A stretch of 64,000 nt of DNA from Stenotrophomonas nematodicola (GTDB lineage Bacteria > Pseudomonadota > Gammaproteobacteria > Xanthomonadales > Xanthomonadaceae): positions 496,001 through 560,000 of the forward strand of contig NZ_WIAY01000002.1 of the NCBI RefSeq assembly GCF_009467805.1. The letters are read 5' to 3'. Below are positions 18,169-27,150 of this stretch, piece after piece (the stretch's first letter is position 1; each line of letters opens with the position of its first letter). Made by a program: the position numbers and the translations under genes. The notes under the pieces were generated by a model, which did not search any database, had not been told where the DNA came from, and saw only the letters and a program-made list of their open reading frames with translations.

Positions 18169-19077
18169 TCACCCCTTCGGGTGGATGGCGTGGCCACCGA
18201 ACTCGTTGCGCATCGCCGCCAGCAGGCGGTCGCTGAAGGAGTTCTTGTCACGCGAACGCAGGCGCTCCAGCAGCGACAGCGTGATCACCGGCGCCGGCAC
18301 GTCCAGGTCGATCGCCTCGGCCACGGTCCAGCGGCCTTCACCGGAGTCCTCCACGTACGGCGCGATGCCGTCCAGCTGCGGGTTGCGGCCCAAGGCATCG
18401 GCGCTCAGGTCGAGCAGCCAGGAGCGCACCACGCTGCCGTGCTGCCAGGCCCTGGCGACCTCGGCCAGATCCAGGTTGAACTCGGACTTGTGCTGCATCA
18501 GCGCGAAGCCTTCGGCGTAGGCCTGCATCATGCCGTACTCGATGCCGTTGTGGACCATCTTGCAGAAGTGGCCGGCACCGCTGGGACCCACATGCGCCCA
18601 GCCGCGGTCGGCCGCCGGCGCGAGCGTGCGGAAGATCGCGCCGACGCGCTCCACGGCCGCCGCATCGCCGCCGATCATCAGGCTGTAGCCCTCCTGCAGG
18701 CCCCACACCCCCCCGCTGGTCCCGCAGTCCAGGTAGGTCACACCGTCGGCCAGCAGCTGCGTGGCGCGGCGCATGGAATCCTTGTAGTAAGAATTGCCGC
18801 CGTCGATGACTACATCGCCCTCGGCCAGGTGCGGGGCGAGCGACGCCAGCGTCTGGTCCACCACCTCGCCGGCCGGCACCATCAGCCACACCACGCGCGG
18901 CACCGGCAAGGCGGCCAGCGCATCGGCGACCGCCGCGGTGACCTCGATCCCGCGTGCGGCCGCGCTGGCACGCGCGCCTTCACCGGGGTCCACGCCGATC
19001 ACGCGGTGCCCACCGCGCTGCAGCCGTTCGGCCATGTTGGCGCCCATGCGCCCCAGTCCAATCATTGCAATGTCCAT
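18169..19077 (-). CDS. gnd: 6-phosphogluconate dehydrogenase, decarboxylating (short form)
   Basis: 302 residues: MDIAMIGLGRMGANMAERLQ (NAD(P) fold), DGGNSYYKDS, CGTSGGVWGLQEGYSLMIGG and HVGPSGAGHFCKMVHNGIEY with the catalytic Lys, then the C-terminal helical domain. This is the ~300-residue bacterial type (YqeC/GntZ-like), which is often NAD-dependent, not the ~470-residue Gnd. It converts 6-phosphogluconate to ribulose 5-phosphate and CO2. Confidence 0.92.
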   Translation of the reverse strand: MDIAMIGLGRMGANMAERLQRGGHRVIGVDPGEGARASAAARGIEVTAAVADALAALPVPRVVWLMVPAGEVVDQTLASLAPHLAEGDVVIDGGNSYYKDSMRRATQLLADGVTYLDCGTSGGVWGLQEGYSLMIGGDAAAVERVGAIFRTLAPAADRGWAHVGPSGAGHFCKMVHNGIEYGMMQAYAEGFALMQHKSEFNLDLAEVARAWQHGSVVRSWLLDLSADALGRNPQLDGIAPYVEDSGEGRWTVAEAIDLDVPAPVITLSLLERLRSRDKNSFSDRLLAAMRNEFGGHAIHPKG

Positions 19078-19080
19078 CGA

Positions 19081-20361
19081 TCACCTTTGCTCAGCTTGCG
19101 AATTCGTGTGGGGAGCCGGCACCCCGGCCGCGCACTGCCGCAGGCGTGCGTCGATCCAGCGCCGGTACAGCGTGGTATGCAGGTTGTGCAGCCCCAGCTC
19201 GATCGCGAACGGTGTGCGCGGATTGCGGTCGAGCAGGCGGGCCACGTGATACCCGATGGGACGTATACCGCGTGGGTGCACATAAATCAGGAACTCCCGG
19301 TAGAACGGATCGTCCAGCAGGGCGTCCAGTTCAGCCAGCAGCGCCCGCTTCTCCTCCGGCACCTCCCGCCGCGCGATCGGGTCACGCTCGATCAGCAGCC
19401 GCTCGAAGCGGCGTGGGCCAGGACCGGGCAACTGCGTGGCCAGCGTCCAGATGCGTCGGTTGACCGCGTCGTAGTGGGCAAAGCCGCCGTGCGTGCGCAG
19501 CGCGCGCGCCGCCGCATCGCCGACGTCCACCACCATGAAGTTCTCGGCCTGGTTGTTGATGTCGTCCAGATACTGGCGGTCGAACACGTGTTCGATGAAT
19601 CCCGGTGCGCCAACGAATGCCTGCCGCCCGCGCTGCGCGGTCCGTCGCGCCTTGCCGTCGGCGAAGAACCGGCCGGCATGCCGGCCCAGCAGGATGCTGT
19701 CGGTCTGGTGCAGGGTCAGGAAGGTCCCGATCGACAGCTCACCCGGAGCGAACTCCGCATCGAAGGCGGCATCGCCGTACAGCTCGCGCTGGGTCGCCAA
19801 TTGGGCAACCTGGCGCCCTACCCCGCATTCGGCGCGTACGCGGCCGGTGTAGAACGCGTCCAGCGCCGCGCTGTTGCCGGCCGCTGGCTGGTAGCCGCGG
19901 CCGAAGCTGCGGAAACCCGCCCATCCCTGCGCCTGCGCGCCACGCGCGCCGAAGCCGATCCAGCCGAGCTGCAGCGCGGAAAAGCGGAAGCCGTCGTTCG
20001 CCTCCAGGCGGGTGGCGGCACGTCTCGCGGCCTGGCCCAGCGGAAACGCATAGGCGCAGACCGTGGCCGGGTCCTCGAACAGGTCCTGCAGCACGCTGTC
20101 ACGCTGGGCCTCGCTCCAGCGCGCGGGGATCTGCACGCGCAGGTCGCCGGCGGCCTGCGCCTGGGCGAGGTCGGCGCGCTCGCAGACCGGGCCACCGTGC
20201 ACGACGGGCTCGGCAATATCGGCCACGTCGATGCGCCACCCCAGTTCGGTCAGGAGCGCCTGCGCGCACCCGCCAGACTGGCCCGAGGCCAAGGACGGCC
20301 CGAGCAGACCTGCCAGCAGCAGGGCCCGCAGCAGCGCGCACCTGGGCATCCGCACGTTCAT
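19081..20361 (-). CDS. Exported protein, possibly transglutaminase-like
   Basis: 426 residues with an N-terminal signal peptide (about 5-28). I do not recognise it firmly. Two segments resemble bacterial spore-type transglutaminase (Tgl): ALDAFYTGRVRAECGVGRQV around Cys179, like the Tgl segment that carries its catalytic Cys, and a later APGFIEHVFD..NNQAENFMVVDVG..GGFAHYD, like the Tgl N-P-x-F/Q-x-E-N/G-H stretch. The remaining C-terminal third is helical and charged. It lies 13 nt after the DUF2242 lipoprotein gene, so the pair is co-transcribed. The enzyme assignment is a weak inference. Confidence 0.6.
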   Translation of the reverse strand: MNVRMPRCALLRALLLAGLLGPSLASGQSGGCAQALLTELGWRIDVADIAEPVVHGGPVCERADLAQAQAAGDLRVQIPARWSEAQRDSVLQDLFEDPATVCAYAFPLGQAARRAATRLEANDGFRFSALQLGWIGFGARGAQAQGWAGFRSFGRGYQPAAGNSAALDAFYTGRVRAECGVGRQVAQLATQRELYGDAAFDAEFAPGELSIGTFLTLHQTDSILLGRHAGRFFADGKARRTAQRGRQAFVGAPGFIEHVFDRQYLDDINNQAENFMVVDVGDAAARALRTHGGFAHYDAVNRRIWTLATQLPGPGPRRFERLLIERDPIARREVPEEKRALLAELDALLDDPFYREFLIYVHPRGIRPIGYHVARLLDRNPRTPFAIELGLHNLHTTLYRRWIDARLRQCAAGVPAPHTNSQAEQR

Positions 20362-20374
20362 CCGATGCGCCCGC

Positions 20375-21013
20375 TCAGCCCGCGTCCGCCGGACTCTCCG
20401 CTGCCGGCACCGGCGATGGCGCCGGTTCGGGGGTGGGGGGCGCCGCAGGGCGCGGTGCCGGCACCGGCTCGACCGGGGCCGGCGGGGGCGCGGCCGCTGC
20501 CGCAGGCAGGTACTGCTGCAGGCGGTCGAAGAAGCGCTTGTAGAAATCGGCGTCCTGCACGGTGCTGCTGGCCACCTTCACCAGCGAGTCGTCGTTGCTG
20601 CCGAACGGCAGCGACACCGAGCCGATGGCGCCGACGCCGACGCTCGCCGAGGTCGGGCTCTTTTTCAGCGCATAACGGTCCTGCACCGCGCTGACGAATA
20701 CCAGCGCCTGGTCGTCGCGCGGCGCACAGGAAATGCGCAGCACCAGCTGCTCGTGTTCGTCTTCGCGCGGCTGGAAGTTCTTGTTGCCTTCCACGGCATC
20801 GCTGCCGGCGCGGGCAATGGCATAGCCCTGGCTCAGCAGCGTGCGCCGCGCCGCCTCACAGGCATGCGCCGCATCACCGGGTACGCTGCGCGAATAGGTA
20901 TCCCCGGAATCGAAGGATTCGCGGAGCAGCGTGCTGTCGGCGGCGCGACCACCGCAGGCGGTCAGGACGGACGCGGCCAGCAGGCCGGCCGGAAGTGCGT
21001 GGTACAGCCGCAT
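20375..21013 (-). CDS. DUF2242-type lipoprotein
   Basis: 212 residues. Lipoprotein signal ending LTACGG. A conserved middle region (ACEAARRTLLSQGYAI, VEGNKNFQPREDEHEQL, VFVSAVQDRYALKK) matches what I recall of the DUF2242 family, followed by a low-complexity Pro/Ala tail from about residue 165. The start at 21013 puts the lipobox at a normal distance; the frame opening at 21115 does not. Function unknown; the tail is likely a flexible linker. Confidence 0.75.
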   Translation of the reverse strand: MRLYHALPAGLLAASVLTACGGRAADSTLLRESFDSGDTYSRSVPGDAAHACEAARRTLLSQGYAIARAGSDAVEGNKNFQPREDEHEQLVLRISCAPRDDQALVFVSAVQDRYALKKSPTSASVGVGAIGSVSLPFGSNDDSLVKVASSTVQDADFYKRFFDRLQQYLPAAAAAPPPAPVEPVPAPRPAAPPTPEPAPSPVPAAESPADAG

Positions 21014-21132
21014 GGACGCTCCTGCAGGATAAGACCCGCCCAGCATAGTCCTGCCCGCGTAAGCGCCAGGTTTACACGGCACGCATCCCGTTCCCCGCGT
21101 TGCGCCCCCATTCACCGGCGCAGCCCGCAGTG

Positions 21133-21153
21133 GAGCCGACCGTTGGTCGGCTC
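21133..21153. repeat. REP-type palindrome (GAGCCGACC class)
   Basis: GAGCCGACC, GTT, GGTCGGCTC forms a 9-bp perfect stem. It lies between the prc stop and the start of the DUF2242 lipoprotein gene. A second copy of the class lies at 28334-28356. Confidence 0.7.
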
Positions 21154-21217
21154 GCGCGCGGTGTGTCTGTGACGGGACGGAGAGCAGCCGGCCACCGCCG
21201 GGCGCTCCCCTTCGTCG

Positions 21218-23395
21218 TCAATCGGCCCAGCGGCCCACGGCCGTGGACTGCGGCAGCACCTGCGCCGACAGCGGGCGGTCGGCTTCCAGCAGGTTCACCG
21301 CGTCGGCGAGGATCGAGGCCGATTCGCGCAGCAGCGGGTCCGGACGCTTCTCGGCAGCCTTCTCGCGCGCGGCATCCTTGACGATGTCGCGCTCGTTGCC
21401 GGTCAGACCGTCATCGTTGCTGTCGTCGGCCAGCGGGTCCAGATCCAGGCCCAGTTCCTTGCGGATGGCCTGGCGCTGCTTGCGCTGGGCGTCCTGCTTC
21501 TCGCGTTCGGCACGGCGCTCGCCTTCATTGAGCGACACGTACTTCTTGGCCGCCTCGGCGCGGAACTGTGCCACGTCTTCATTCCACCACTGGAATTCCT
21601 TGTCGGCGGCGATGCGCGCGGCATGGCGGGTTTCCAGTTTGGGCAGCAGCGGGCCGAAATTGCCGTATTGGGTGTGCGGCACGGCGGCGATGCGGGTCCA
21701 CGGCAGGGCGTTGTCGTAGGTGCTCTCGCCGTACTCGCTGGCATCCACGCTGGCCGGGAAGGCCAGATCCGGGACCACGCCCTTGTGCTGGGTGCTGCTG
21801 CCGCTGACGCGGAAGAACTGCGCGATGGTCAGCTTGACCTGGCCGAAGCGCTGGGTTTCTCCGCTCGGCCAGCGGTCCAGGTCCACGATGTTCTGCACCG
21901 TGCCCTTGCCGAAGGTGGTTTCACCGATCACCAGGCCACGCCCATAGTCCTGGATGGCGCCGGCGAAGATCTCCGAGGCCGAGGCCGACCCGCGGTTGAT
22001 CAGCACCGCCATCGGACCGTCCCAGGCCACCGCTGCGCTGCGGTCGCTGTTGACGGTGACGCGGCCGCCGGATTCGCGCACCTGCACCACCGGGCCCTGT
22101 TCGATGAACAGGCCGGTCAGTTCGATCGCCTCGTCCAGCGAACCGCCACCGTTGTTGCGCAGGTCCAGCACCACGCCGTCGAGCTTGTCGGCCTTGAAGC
22201 CGGCCAGCAGCTTGGCCACGTCGCGGGTCGCCGAGGCATAGTCGGCCGCGTTGCGGCGACGGCCTTCGAAGTCCTGGTAGAAGGTCGGCAGTTTGATCAC
22301 GCCGACCTTGCGCGCGGGCTCGCCGTCCTTGCCGGGAATGGTCAGGGTCTCGCCCTTGGCGGCCTGTTCGGCCAGGCGCACCTTCTGGCGGGTCAGGACC
22401 AGCGTGTGATGCTTGCCGTCCACACCCTCTTCGGCCGGGATGAATTCCAGGCGTACCTGTGTGTCCTTCTTGCCACGGATCTTGGCCACCACGTCATCGA
22501 TGCGCCAGCCGATCACATCTTCCAGCGGACCGGACTTGCCCTGGCCGACACCGACGATGCGGTCACCCGGCTTGAGCGTGCCGTTCACCGCAGCCGGACC
22601 GCCGGCAATGATCTCGCGGATCACCACCATGTCGTCCTGGCGCTGCAGCTGCGCGCCGATGCCTTCCAGCGACAGCGACATGGCCTGGTTGAAGTTCTCG
22701 GCCGTGCGCGGGGTGAAGTAATCGGTGTGCGGATCGACGGCACTGGTGTAGGAATTGAGGAAGAACTGGAACACGTCCTCGCCCTTCAACTCATTGACCG
22801 ACTTTTCCAGCGTGGCGTAGCGCTTGTCCAGCGTCTTGCGGATCTCGGCGGCGGGCTTGCCGGCCAGCTTCAGGCGCAGCCAGTCGTTCTTGACCGACTT
22901 GCGCCACAGCTCGTCCAGTTCGGCATCGCTGGCCGCCCACGGCACGTCCTTGCGGTCGTACTCGAAGCGGTCCTGGGTGCTGAAGTCGAACTCCTGCTTG
23001 AGCAGCTTGCGCGCATACGCCACGCGTTCGCCGACGCGCTGCTTGTACACGGCAAACACCTGGAACGCCGGCTCCAGCTCGCCGCCGCGGATCGCCGTGG
23101 CGATGTTCGCTTCGAACGGCGCGAAGCGGGTGACGTCGGCCTGGGTGAAGAACTGCTTGCTGCCATCCAGCGCTTCCAGATAGCGCTTGAACACGTCCTT
23201 GGAGGTGGCCGTATCCAGTGCCCGCGGCCGATAGGCGTAACGGCTGTCCGACAACAGGCCATAGACCAGCTTGGAGGTGGTCGCCTGGTCGGCGGTGGCC
23301 GCCGACGGCAGCGCCGGCGAGTCGGCGTATGCGGCCAGCGCCAGCGGCGCGGTGAGCGCCAGGGCCAACAGGAATGCGGGGGCTTTGAATTTCAT
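21218..23395 (-). CDS. prc: Tail-specific (C-terminal processing) protease Prc/Tsp
   Basis: 725 residues: signal peptide (about 1-24), N-terminal helical domain, PDZ domain (about 235-330; SLEGIGAQLQ, GGPAAVNGTLKPGDRI) and a serine/lysine protease domain. The catalytic dyad is Ser472 (GSASASE) and Lys497 (TTFGKGTVQ), with the same 25-residue spacing as S430/K455 of E. coli Tsp. The C-terminal DUF3340 region is present, so the gene looks intact. It degrades periplasmic proteins and processes cell-wall hydrolases or their regulators. Confidence 0.95.
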   Translation of the reverse strand: MKFKAPAFLLALALTAPLALAAYADSPALPSAATADQATTSKLVYGLLSDSRYAYRPRALDTATSKDVFKRYLEALDGSKQFFTQADVTRFAPFEANIATAIRGGELEPAFQVFAVYKQRVGERVAYARKLLKQEFDFSTQDRFEYDRKDVPWAASDAELDELWRKSVKNDWLRLKLAGKPAAEIRKTLDKRYATLEKSVNELKGEDVFQFFLNSYTSAVDPHTDYFTPRTAENFNQAMSLSLEGIGAQLQRQDDMVVIREIIAGGPAAVNGTLKPGDRIVGVGQGKSGPLEDVIGWRIDDVVAKIRGKKDTQVRLEFIPAEEGVDGKHHTLVLTRQKVRLAEQAAKGETLTIPGKDGEPARKVGVIKLPTFYQDFEGRRRNAADYASATRDVAKLLAGFKADKLDGVVLDLRNNGGGSLDEAIELTGLFIEQGPVVQVRESGGRVTVNSDRSAAVAWDGPMAVLINRGSASASEIFAGAIQDYGRGLVIGETTFGKGTVQNIVDLDRWPSGETQRFGQVKLTIAQFFRVSGSSTQHKGVVPDLAFPASVDASEYGESTYDNALPWTRIAAVPHTQYGNFGPLLPKLETRHAARIAADKEFQWWNEDVAQFRAEAAKKYVSLNEGERRAEREKQDAQRKQRQAIRKELGLDLDPLADDSNDDGLTGNERDIVKDAAREKAAEKRPDPLLRESASILADAVNLLEADRPLSAQVLPQSTAVGRWAD

Positions 23396-23757
23396 GGACG
23401 AGCTCGTGGCACCTTGCCAGGGAGAAGACTGCGTGCGGATCAGACCACACGACAGTGCCGAAAGTTGCGAGGTTTGTCATCCACCCGGCGCAACAGGGAT
23501 TTCCAGCCTAAACCGGGCCCTGTAGCAAATTGTGAATGGCGCGGAGAAGACACATCGGGGCAGGACGCTGACGCGGTCGCGGCCGGTTCGGCCTGCAACG
23601 GCGCGCTCTGGACGCCGGGGGCGGCTGCCCCGGATCAGCACCGCTGGCGGCAGCGATGCCGCGATCGAGCCCCCGGGGATGGGGGTCACGGCGTGTCCTG
23701 GCCCGGGCCAGCCGTGCCCGGCCGGCCGATGGCCGCGAGGTGCCGTGGCGTCGGCGG
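23396..23757. other. Gene-free stretch between prc and lipA
   Basis: 362 nt upstream of prc and downstream of lipA. It must carry the prc promoter, but I see no convincing -35/-10 pair. It contains a GC-rich hairpin around 23615-23633 and a degenerate REP-like stretch (GCCCGGCCGGCCGATGGCC) near 23717; no terminator with a T-tract follows lipA. Confidence 0.4.
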
Positions 23758-24768
23758 TCAGGCGACGCCGGCGCCCTTGGCCTGCACGTCGGCGTGGTAG
23801 GACGAACGTACCATCGGGCCGGACGCCACATGGCTGAAGCCCAGCTCGTAGCCGTAGACCTCCAGCGCCTTGTAGTCCTCCGGCGTCCAGTAGCGCAGCA
23901 CCGGGTGGTGGTGCGCGGTCGGCTGCAGGTACTGGCCGATCGTGATCATGTCCACGTCGTGGGCACGCAGATCGCGCATCGTCGCGCGCACCTGGTCCAG
24001 GTCCTCGCCCAGGCCCAGCATGATGCCGGACTTGGTGGCGATCGACGGATGCTGCGCCTTGAAGTTCTTCAGCAGCGTCAGCGACCACTGGTAATCCGCA
24101 CCCGGGCGCACGTTGCGATACAGGTCCGGCACCGTTTCGATGTTGTGGTTGAACACATCCGGCGGATTGGTGGCCAGGATATCCAGCGCCCGCTCCATGC
24201 GGCCCTTGCCGCGGAAGTCCGGGGTCAGCACCTCGATGCGCGTGTTCGGCGACGTCGCCCGGATCGCCCCGATGCAGTCGGCGAAGTGCTGGGCACCGCC
24301 GTCGCGCAGGTCGTCGCGGTCCACGCTGGTCACCACCACGTACTTCAGGCCCATGTCGGCCACGGTCTGCGCCAGGCTGGCCGGCTCGTTGGCATCCGGC
24401 GGCTTGGGCCGGCCGTGGGCCACGTCGCAGAACGAGCAGCGGCGTGTGCAGACTTCGCCCAGGATCATGAACGTTGCCGTGCCGTGACTGAAGCACTCGT
24501 GGATGTTCGGGCAGCTGGCCTCCTCGCAGACCGTCACCAGACGGTTCTCGCGCAGCTTGGCCTTCAGCGTCTGCACGGCGTTGCCCGACGGAATCCGTAC
24601 ACGGATCCACGACGGCTTGCGCAGCACCGGCGCGTCGGCGAACTGCACCGGCGAGCGGCCGATCTTGTCACCGCCCAGCTGTTTGACCCCGGCCTGCAAC
24701 GGCGCGGCGGACGGCGTGTCGCCCTGCACGACCTGCAGGGGAATGATGCGAGCGGTGGTTTCAGTCAT
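23758..24768 (-). CDS. lipA: Lipoyl synthase
   Basis: 336 residues. Both iron-sulfur motifs are present: the auxiliary cluster Cys in [12 protein letters not shown] and the radical-[11 protein letters not shown], followed by [11 protein letters not shown]. The C-terminal segment with S-S-Y (VRSSYHAD) supplies the auxiliary-cluster serine. It inserts sulfur into octanoyl groups on lipoyl domains. It is last in the ybeD-lipB-lipA group, 18 nt after lipB. Confidence 0.97.
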   Translation of the reverse strand: MTETTARIIPLQVVQGDTPSAAPLQAGVKQLGGDKIGRSPVQFADAPVLRKPSWIRVRIPSGNAVQTLKAKLRENRLVTVCEEASCPNIHECFSHGTATFMILGEVCTRRCSFCDVAHGRPKPPDANEPASLAQTVADMGLKYVVVTSVDRDDLRDGGAQHFADCIGAIRATSPNTRIEVLTPDFRGKGRMERALDILATNPPDVFNHNIETVPDLYRNVRPGADYQWSLTLLKNFKAQHPSIATKSGIMLGLGEDLDQVRATMRDLRAHDVDMITIGQYLQPTAHHHPVLRYWTPEDYKALEVYGYELGFSHVASGPMVRSSYHADVQAKGAGVA

Positions 24769-24786
24769 GGCCTTGGTCGGCGGCGT

Positions 24787-25494
24787 TCAGGCCGCGTCTG
24801 TCAGATCGGGCAATTCGGTGGCGGGCTGGAGGTCCAGGCCGAACTGGCGGGCCAGATGGCCCAGCAGTACCGGCGTGACGGCCGCCATGCCGGACGGTCC
24901 CCCCAAGTCTAGCACCGAGGTCACCTGCAGCCCTTGATAGCCGCAGGGGTTGATGCGGCGGAACGGCTCCAGGTCCATCGCCACGTTGAAGGACAGCCCG
25001 TGGAAGGTGCAGCCACGGCGGACCCGGATGCCCAGCGCGGCCACCTTGGCCCCGCCCACATAGACGCCCGGCGCACCGTCCAGCCGTTCAGCGCCGATAT
25101 TCCATTCGTCCAGCGTGTCGATGATCGCCTGCTCGATCCGGCAGACGTAGTCACGCACACCGATGCCCAGCCGCCGCAGCTGCAGCAGCGGGTACACCAC
25201 CAGCTGCCCGGGACCGTGATAGGTCACCTGGCCGCCGCGGTCCACATGCAGCACCGGGATATCGCCGGGGGCCAGCACGTGCTCGTCCTTGCCGGCCTGG
25301 CCCAGGGTGAACACCGGGTCGTGCTCGACCACCCAGAGCTCGTCGGGCGTGTCGTCGGTACGGGCATCGGTGAAACGCTGCATTGCATGCCAGACCGGCG
25401 CGTAGGGCTGGCGGCCGAGGTCGCGCACCCATGCCGGCTGCGCCGCCCGGGTGCCCGGGGCAGATGCGGTGGAGCAGGCGCCTACAGCGTCCAC
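24787..25494 (-). CDS. lipB: Lipoyl(octanoyl) transferase
   Basis: 235 residues. The family motif [19 protein letters not shown] is complete; catalytic Lys in [10 protein letters not shown] and Cys in INPCGYQG are present. It moves octanoate from acyl carrier protein to lipoyl domains. The start overlaps the ybeD end by 13 nt, indicating coupled translation. The first ~20 residues are a poorly conserved extension, so a start slightly further in is possible. Confidence 0.95.
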   Translation of the reverse strand: MDAVGACSTASAPGTRAAQPAWVRDLGRQPYAPVWHAMQRFTDARTDDTPDELWVVEHDPVFTLGQAGKDEHVLAPGDIPVLHVDRGGQVTYHGPGQLVVYPLLQLRRLGIGVRDYVCRIEQAIIDTLDEWNIGAERLDGAPGVYVGGAKVAALGIRVRRGCTFHGLSFNVAMDLEPFRRINPCGYQGLQVTSVLDLGGPSGMAAVTPVLLGHLARQFGLDLQPATELPDLTDAA

Positions 25495-25760
25495 TTCACT
25501 TCCGGGTGATCGCGCAGGGCGGTGTGGGCAGCGTCGTACTGTTCGCGGTTGTCGGCCTTGAACACCAGCCGCACCGACACATACTTGCCGTTGGACGAGT
25601 GTTTCCAGCTGACCCGCTCGGTCAGTACTTCAAGACCGGCCAGCTCAAGCAGGCGCGGCAGTTCGCGTTCCAGCTCCTTGCCAGCCGCGCCCATGGCGCT
25701 GAGTTCAAACTGGCCGGGGAACTGGAAGCCGTGGTCGGGGTTGTCAGACTTGATCTCCAT
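25482..25760 (-). CDS. ybeD: YbeD/DUF493 family protein
   Basis: 92 residues: [16 protein letters not shown], then a small alpha/beta fold ending EVKWTL. YbeD is an ACT-like domain protein of unknown function that commonly precedes lipB, as here. Confidence 0.9.
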   Translation of the reverse strand: MEIKSDNPDHGFQFPGQFELSAMGAAGKELERELPRLLELAGLEVLTERVSWKHSSNGKYVSVRLVFKADNREQYDAAHTALRDHPEVKWTL

Positions 25761-25843
25761 GCGCCCATTATCGGGTCGCCGGGCACCAAACCCAAGAGGC
25801 TGCGTGAAGGTGACGGCCGGTCAGCCGCCACCTCCCTGCCGGA

Positions 25844-26833
25844 TCAACGGGCCAGTTCCATCAGGGTGGAGTTGACCCAGCCCTTGTTGCCCATTTCGTC
25901 TTCCACTTCCCACATCGCGCCTTCCTTGACGCCGGTGGGATACAGCAGCATGCCCGGCTCCAGCGAGCGCACGGCCGCACCGGTGCCCTTGGCATTGGCC
26001 AGCAGGCGGCCCGGCTTGAGCATGGTCACGGCCTGGCTGACATTGGACGCGGCCCGGTTGCCGGACAGGCCGCCGAGCTCGGCCACCAGATTGGTGTAGG
26101 CCTGCAGATAGGCCAGCGTGATCACCTGGCCGATTTCGGTGTTGGCATAGCCGCCCACGCCCATGCCGCCCAAGCCGCCACCGCCGAACAGGCTGCCGCG
26201 AGCCCCCCAGGACAGGTCGGTCTTCTTGGAATTGCCCTCCACCACGGCCACCTGTTCGGAGGACCGCACATCGGTCAGGCTCAAGGTCACATCGGCGGTC
26301 TTGCTGCGCAGGTTGAGGCCACTGGCCACCGAACCCGCCTTGCTCCCCACCAGGCCACTGATCAGGCCGCCGATGGCACTGCCGCCGGCATCGCTGTTCT
26401 GCGAGATCAGGTCCGGAATCAGCACGTAGTCGGCGGCACGCATCTGACCCTTGCCGACATTGGAGCGGCCGCGCAGCTCACCGTCGGCGGCCAGGGCACG
26501 CTCGGCCTGGGAGGCAGCCAGACCCACGCCCCGGTCCACCAGCGTGAAGCACTTGGATTTGCTGACGAACACCTTGATCAGGCGCGACGGTGCCGGCAAC
26601 TGCTGGCCTGTCCACCAGTTCACCACATCCTCCGGCTCGATCACCGCGATGGTGCCCAGCGGCTTGCTGCATACGGGAATCTCGGCCTGGCCGGCCTTGC
26701 TCTGCTCCTGCGCGGAGGCGCGGCTGCCAAAGGCGTCGCGCAGGCCGGCCGACGCCGGCGTGCTGACGGTCATCAGGCCCGCGCCCAACGTGGCGCACGC
26801 CAGCAGGTGGGCGAACGAATGCGATTTGATCAT
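25844..26833 (-). CDS. CsgG-like curli-assembly family protein
   Basis: 329 residues. A signal peptide (ACATLGAGLMTVSTPASA) is followed by a CsgG-type domain: IAVIEPEDVVNWW, then SKCFTLVDRG, LRGRSNVGKGQMRAADYVLIP and LSLTDVRSSEQVAVVEG. A Gly-rich stretch (about 210-230) precedes the C-terminus, which reads WEVEDEMGNKGWVNSTLMEL and resembles a small SH3-like domain. There are two in-frame ATGs, 26842 and 26833; neither has a clear Shine-Dalgarno site. No csgA/B/E/F homologues are adjacent, so it is more likely a general envelope CsgG-domain protein than a curli pore. Confidence 0.75.
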   Translation of the reverse strand: MIKSHSFAHLLACATLGAGLMTVSTPASAGLRDAFGSRASAQEQSKAGQAEIPVCSKPLGTIAVIEPEDVVNWWTGQQLPAPSRLIKVFVSKSKCFTLVDRGVGLAASQAERALAADGELRGRSNVGKGQMRAADYVLIPDLISQNSDAGGSAIGGLISGLVGSKAGSVASGLNLRSKTADVTLSLTDVRSSEQVAVVEGNSKKTDLSWGARGSLFGGGGLGGMGVGGYANTEIGQVITLAYLQAYTNLVAELGGLSGNRAASNVSQAVTMLKPGRLLANAKGTGAAVRSLEPGMLLYPTGVKEGAMWEVEDEMGNKGWVNSTLMELAR

Positions 26834-27150
26834 GTGTGTCATCCAGCGCTGCCATTGAAGGCCAAGCGCGATCCGTGGGTTGAGAAGGGCCTGCCTGCGC
26901 AGACTCGAATCCTTTTGCGGCGTCCCCTGACGCCACGGCGGAGGATATGGCAAAGGCCCTCCAACCACAACGGGAGCTGACTCGCCGGCGTCGGCACGGG
27001 AGTCCGCGCCGATGGCGGCGGGCCGCAGAAGCGGCCACGGCCGGAAAACCCTGCGTTTCGCAACAGACCGGTGACGATCGCGTAGTCGATCCGGTCCACC
27101 GCTGGCTGTACCGTATGTCCGCAAAAGACGACAGAAAAAGCAGCTTGCCC
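26834..27150. other. Divergent intergenic region, csgG-like / lpxR-like
   Basis: About 317 nt. It must hold both divergent promoters. The only structure I see is a short hairpin GGCGTC..GACGCC at 26919-26934. An alternative in-frame ATG for the lpxR-like gene lies at 27115. No other gene is supported. Confidence 0.35.

Noticed and set aside
21623..23800. 725-codon frame antisense to prc
   Set aside because: Exact shadow of the protease coding region; not credible as a gene.
25844..26833. Curli secretion system
   Set aside because: Only a CsgG-domain protein is present; no csgA, csgB, csgE or csgF is adjacent.
26919..26934. GGCGTC..GACGCC hairpin as a terminator
   Set aside because: The stem is only 6 bp and has no T-tract in either direction, so it was kept only as a note.
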